In this document: piece after piece, positions 6,852 to 7,942 of the stretch
How the letters are laid out: every line of letters starts with the position of its first letter
Numbering within the stretch: position 1 is the stretch's first letter
Assembly: GCA_020631675.1 (NCBI GenBank)
Contig: JAHDGT010000199.1
Span: forward strand, 1 to 7,942
Direction: 5' to 3'
DNA: 7,942 nucleotides
Source of the DNA: Bacteroidota bacterium
GTDB taxonomy: Bacteria > Bacteroidota > Bacteroidia > Chitinophagales > UBA2359
Notes under the pieces: generated by a model
What the model saw: the letters and a program-made list of their open reading frames with translations, nothing else
Told to the model about the DNA's origin: nothing
The model's database searches: none
Made by a program: the position numbers and the translations under genes

Positions 6852-7942
6852 ATTATCCCATCCAGCACCTCTCGGTACACCAACAAAGTCTTCTCCGCCA
6901 TCACCCGCTTGCTGAAATGCTTGCGCATGCGCTCCTTGGCCGCTGCCACCATATACTCCCGCAGTGCCTCATCTTTCAATATGCGCCTAACATTCACCGC
7001 AAGCTCCTCTACGGCTTTCACCGGCGATAAAAAGCCAGTTTGCCCATTTCTGATCAATTCAGGAACCCCACCAGCGGCAGTCGCCACCACAGGCACGCCA
7101 CAAGCAAAAGCATCCAAGACCGTAGTACCCAGCCCTTCTGTTTTACTGGTAAATAGAAACACATCCAACTCATGGAAAAGATGCCGTACATCATAGCGGA
7201 AACCCGTTAAAGTCACCTCTTCAAATAAACCCAACCTACGGATCTCATCTTCTATCGCCACCCGTTCAGATCCCTCGCCGATCAGCACGAAATGCGCCTT
7301 CAAGCCACCATCTTTCAACAACTTCGCCACTCGCAAAAAAGTGATCAGATCCTTATGGTCCGCCAATGCGCTGATATTACCAATGATCGGCAAACTATGG
7401 TGGATCTTAAACTCTCTGCGCAATCGTCCATCTCGCTTCGCATTGTCAAAACGATTCGGATCAACACCACTGTGAACCGTCAATAGTTTACCCTTTTGCA
7501 CAATAGCGGGCTGCATAATGCGCTTCACCGCCTCACTCACGCACAAAATGCGCTTCACCTGCTCATGATTGTACTTATGCTTACTCCACTTCTTCTCCCG
7601 CACCGGAAAATCCACCCGTCTCGATAGCACAAAAGGCACCTTCAAGCCAAAATAATCCGCACTCACCACCGCCAAGCTGTGCGCGTTCGGATCGTGAATA
7701 TGGATCAGGTCGATCTCCATTTTATCGCACCAGCGCTTCAACCGCCAAGCAAAGATCGGATCCAAAGAAAAACGTTTGCGCCAAGCCTCATGCTGCCAGC
7801 CTTCCGCCTTGCACCGCCGCTCCATCTCCGAGCCTTTCGGACAAAGGATCCATTGCGCTTTCACTTGAGGGCGTTGCGCCAACTCCTCAAATAAATAAGC
7901 GATCTGCTGTTCCCCGCCCCGCCAGGTCGAAGCACTAGATAA
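6848..7942 (-). CDS. Glycosyltransferase family 4, 5' end beyond the window
   Basis: This GT-B enzyme should transfer a sugar from a nucleotide-sugar to a cell-envelope acceptor at the cytoplasmic face of the membrane, for example in polysaccharide or glycolipid synthesis; substrates cannot be inferred. The reading frame stays open to the right edge, giving at least 364 residues. Counted from that edge it begins LSSASTWRGGEQQIAYLFEE, a typical start of the acceptor domain, so only a few residues are missing. A TTG at 7880-7882 in the same frame is internal and not the start. Further motifs are LIHIHDPNAHSL (79-90), HSGVDPNRF (157-165), LIGEGSERVAIE (220-231) in the donor domain, and TEGLGTTVLDAFACGVPVV (268-286). 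In the last, the usual E-x7-E donor-site signature reads E269-x7-D277. The stop codon TAG (6848-6850) overlaps the convergent kinase gene by 4 bp. Neighbouring envelope-polysaccharide genes may lie outside to the right. Confidence 0.9.
   Translation of the reverse strand, partial: LSSASTWRGGEQQIAYLFEELAQRPQVKAQWILCPKGSEMERRCKAEGWQHEAWRKRFSLDPIFAWRLKRWCDKMEIDLIHIHDPNAHSLAVVSADYFGLKVPFVLSRRVDFPVREKKWSKHKYNHEQVKRILCVSEAVKRIMQPAIVQKGKLLTVHSGVDPNRFDNAKRDGRLRREFKIHHSLPIIGNISALADHKDLITFLRVAKLLKDGGLKAHFVLIGEGSERVAIEDEIRRLGLFEEVTLTGFRYDVRHLFHELDVFLFTSKTEGLGTTVLDAFACGVPVVATAAGGVPELIRNGQTGFLSPVKAVEELAVNVRRILKDEALREYMVAAAKERMRKHFSKRVMAEKTLLVYREVLDGII

Overview
The window looks like chromosomal DNA of a Bacteroidota bacterium. 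The main reason is the leftmost gene, which has the BatA-type N-terminal domain followed by a von Willebrand-like and a glutamine-amidotransferase-like region, an arrangement typical of that phylum. The lack of Shine-Dalgarno sequences before the complete genes, with A/T-rich leaders instead, fits this. I cannot name a genus.

Layout: (1) 1-205 is non-coding DNA with a 9-bp inverted repeat enclosing two small hairpins and a 7-bp tandem repeat. (2) 206-2239, minus strand, encodes a BatA-domain membrane protein of 677 residues. (3) 2240-2698 (to 2749 if the ATG start of the next gene is used) is an AT-rich divergent intergenic region with a 12-bp direct repeat, an 8-bp-stem hairpin and one possible promoter. 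(4) 2750-4066, plus strand, encodes a family-1 extracellular solute-binding protein that appears membrane-anchored and has no transporter genes beside it. (5) 4122-6851, plus strand, encodes a hybrid sensor histidine kinase: two membrane helices around a periplasmic domain, then HAMP, PAS, HisKA, HATPase, a degenerate receiver and an intact receiver. (6) 6848-7942, minus strand, encodes a family-4 glycosyltransferase that runs off the right edge and overlaps the kinase stop codon by 4 bp.

Genes 4 and 5 lie 55 bp apart on one strand with no visible terminator between them. The simplest reading is a two-gene sensory unit: the binding protein captures a small molecule, perhaps a sugar or oligosaccharide, in the periplasm and passes its state to the kinase, which signals through its receiver domains. 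No DNA-binding response regulator, Hpt protein or ABC permease is in the window, so ligand and output are unknown. The BatA-domain gene and the glycosyltransferase look like independent neighbours.

The most interesting items are the orphan binding-protein/kinase pair, the degenerate first receiver of the kinase, and the structured repeat-bearing spacer at the left edge.
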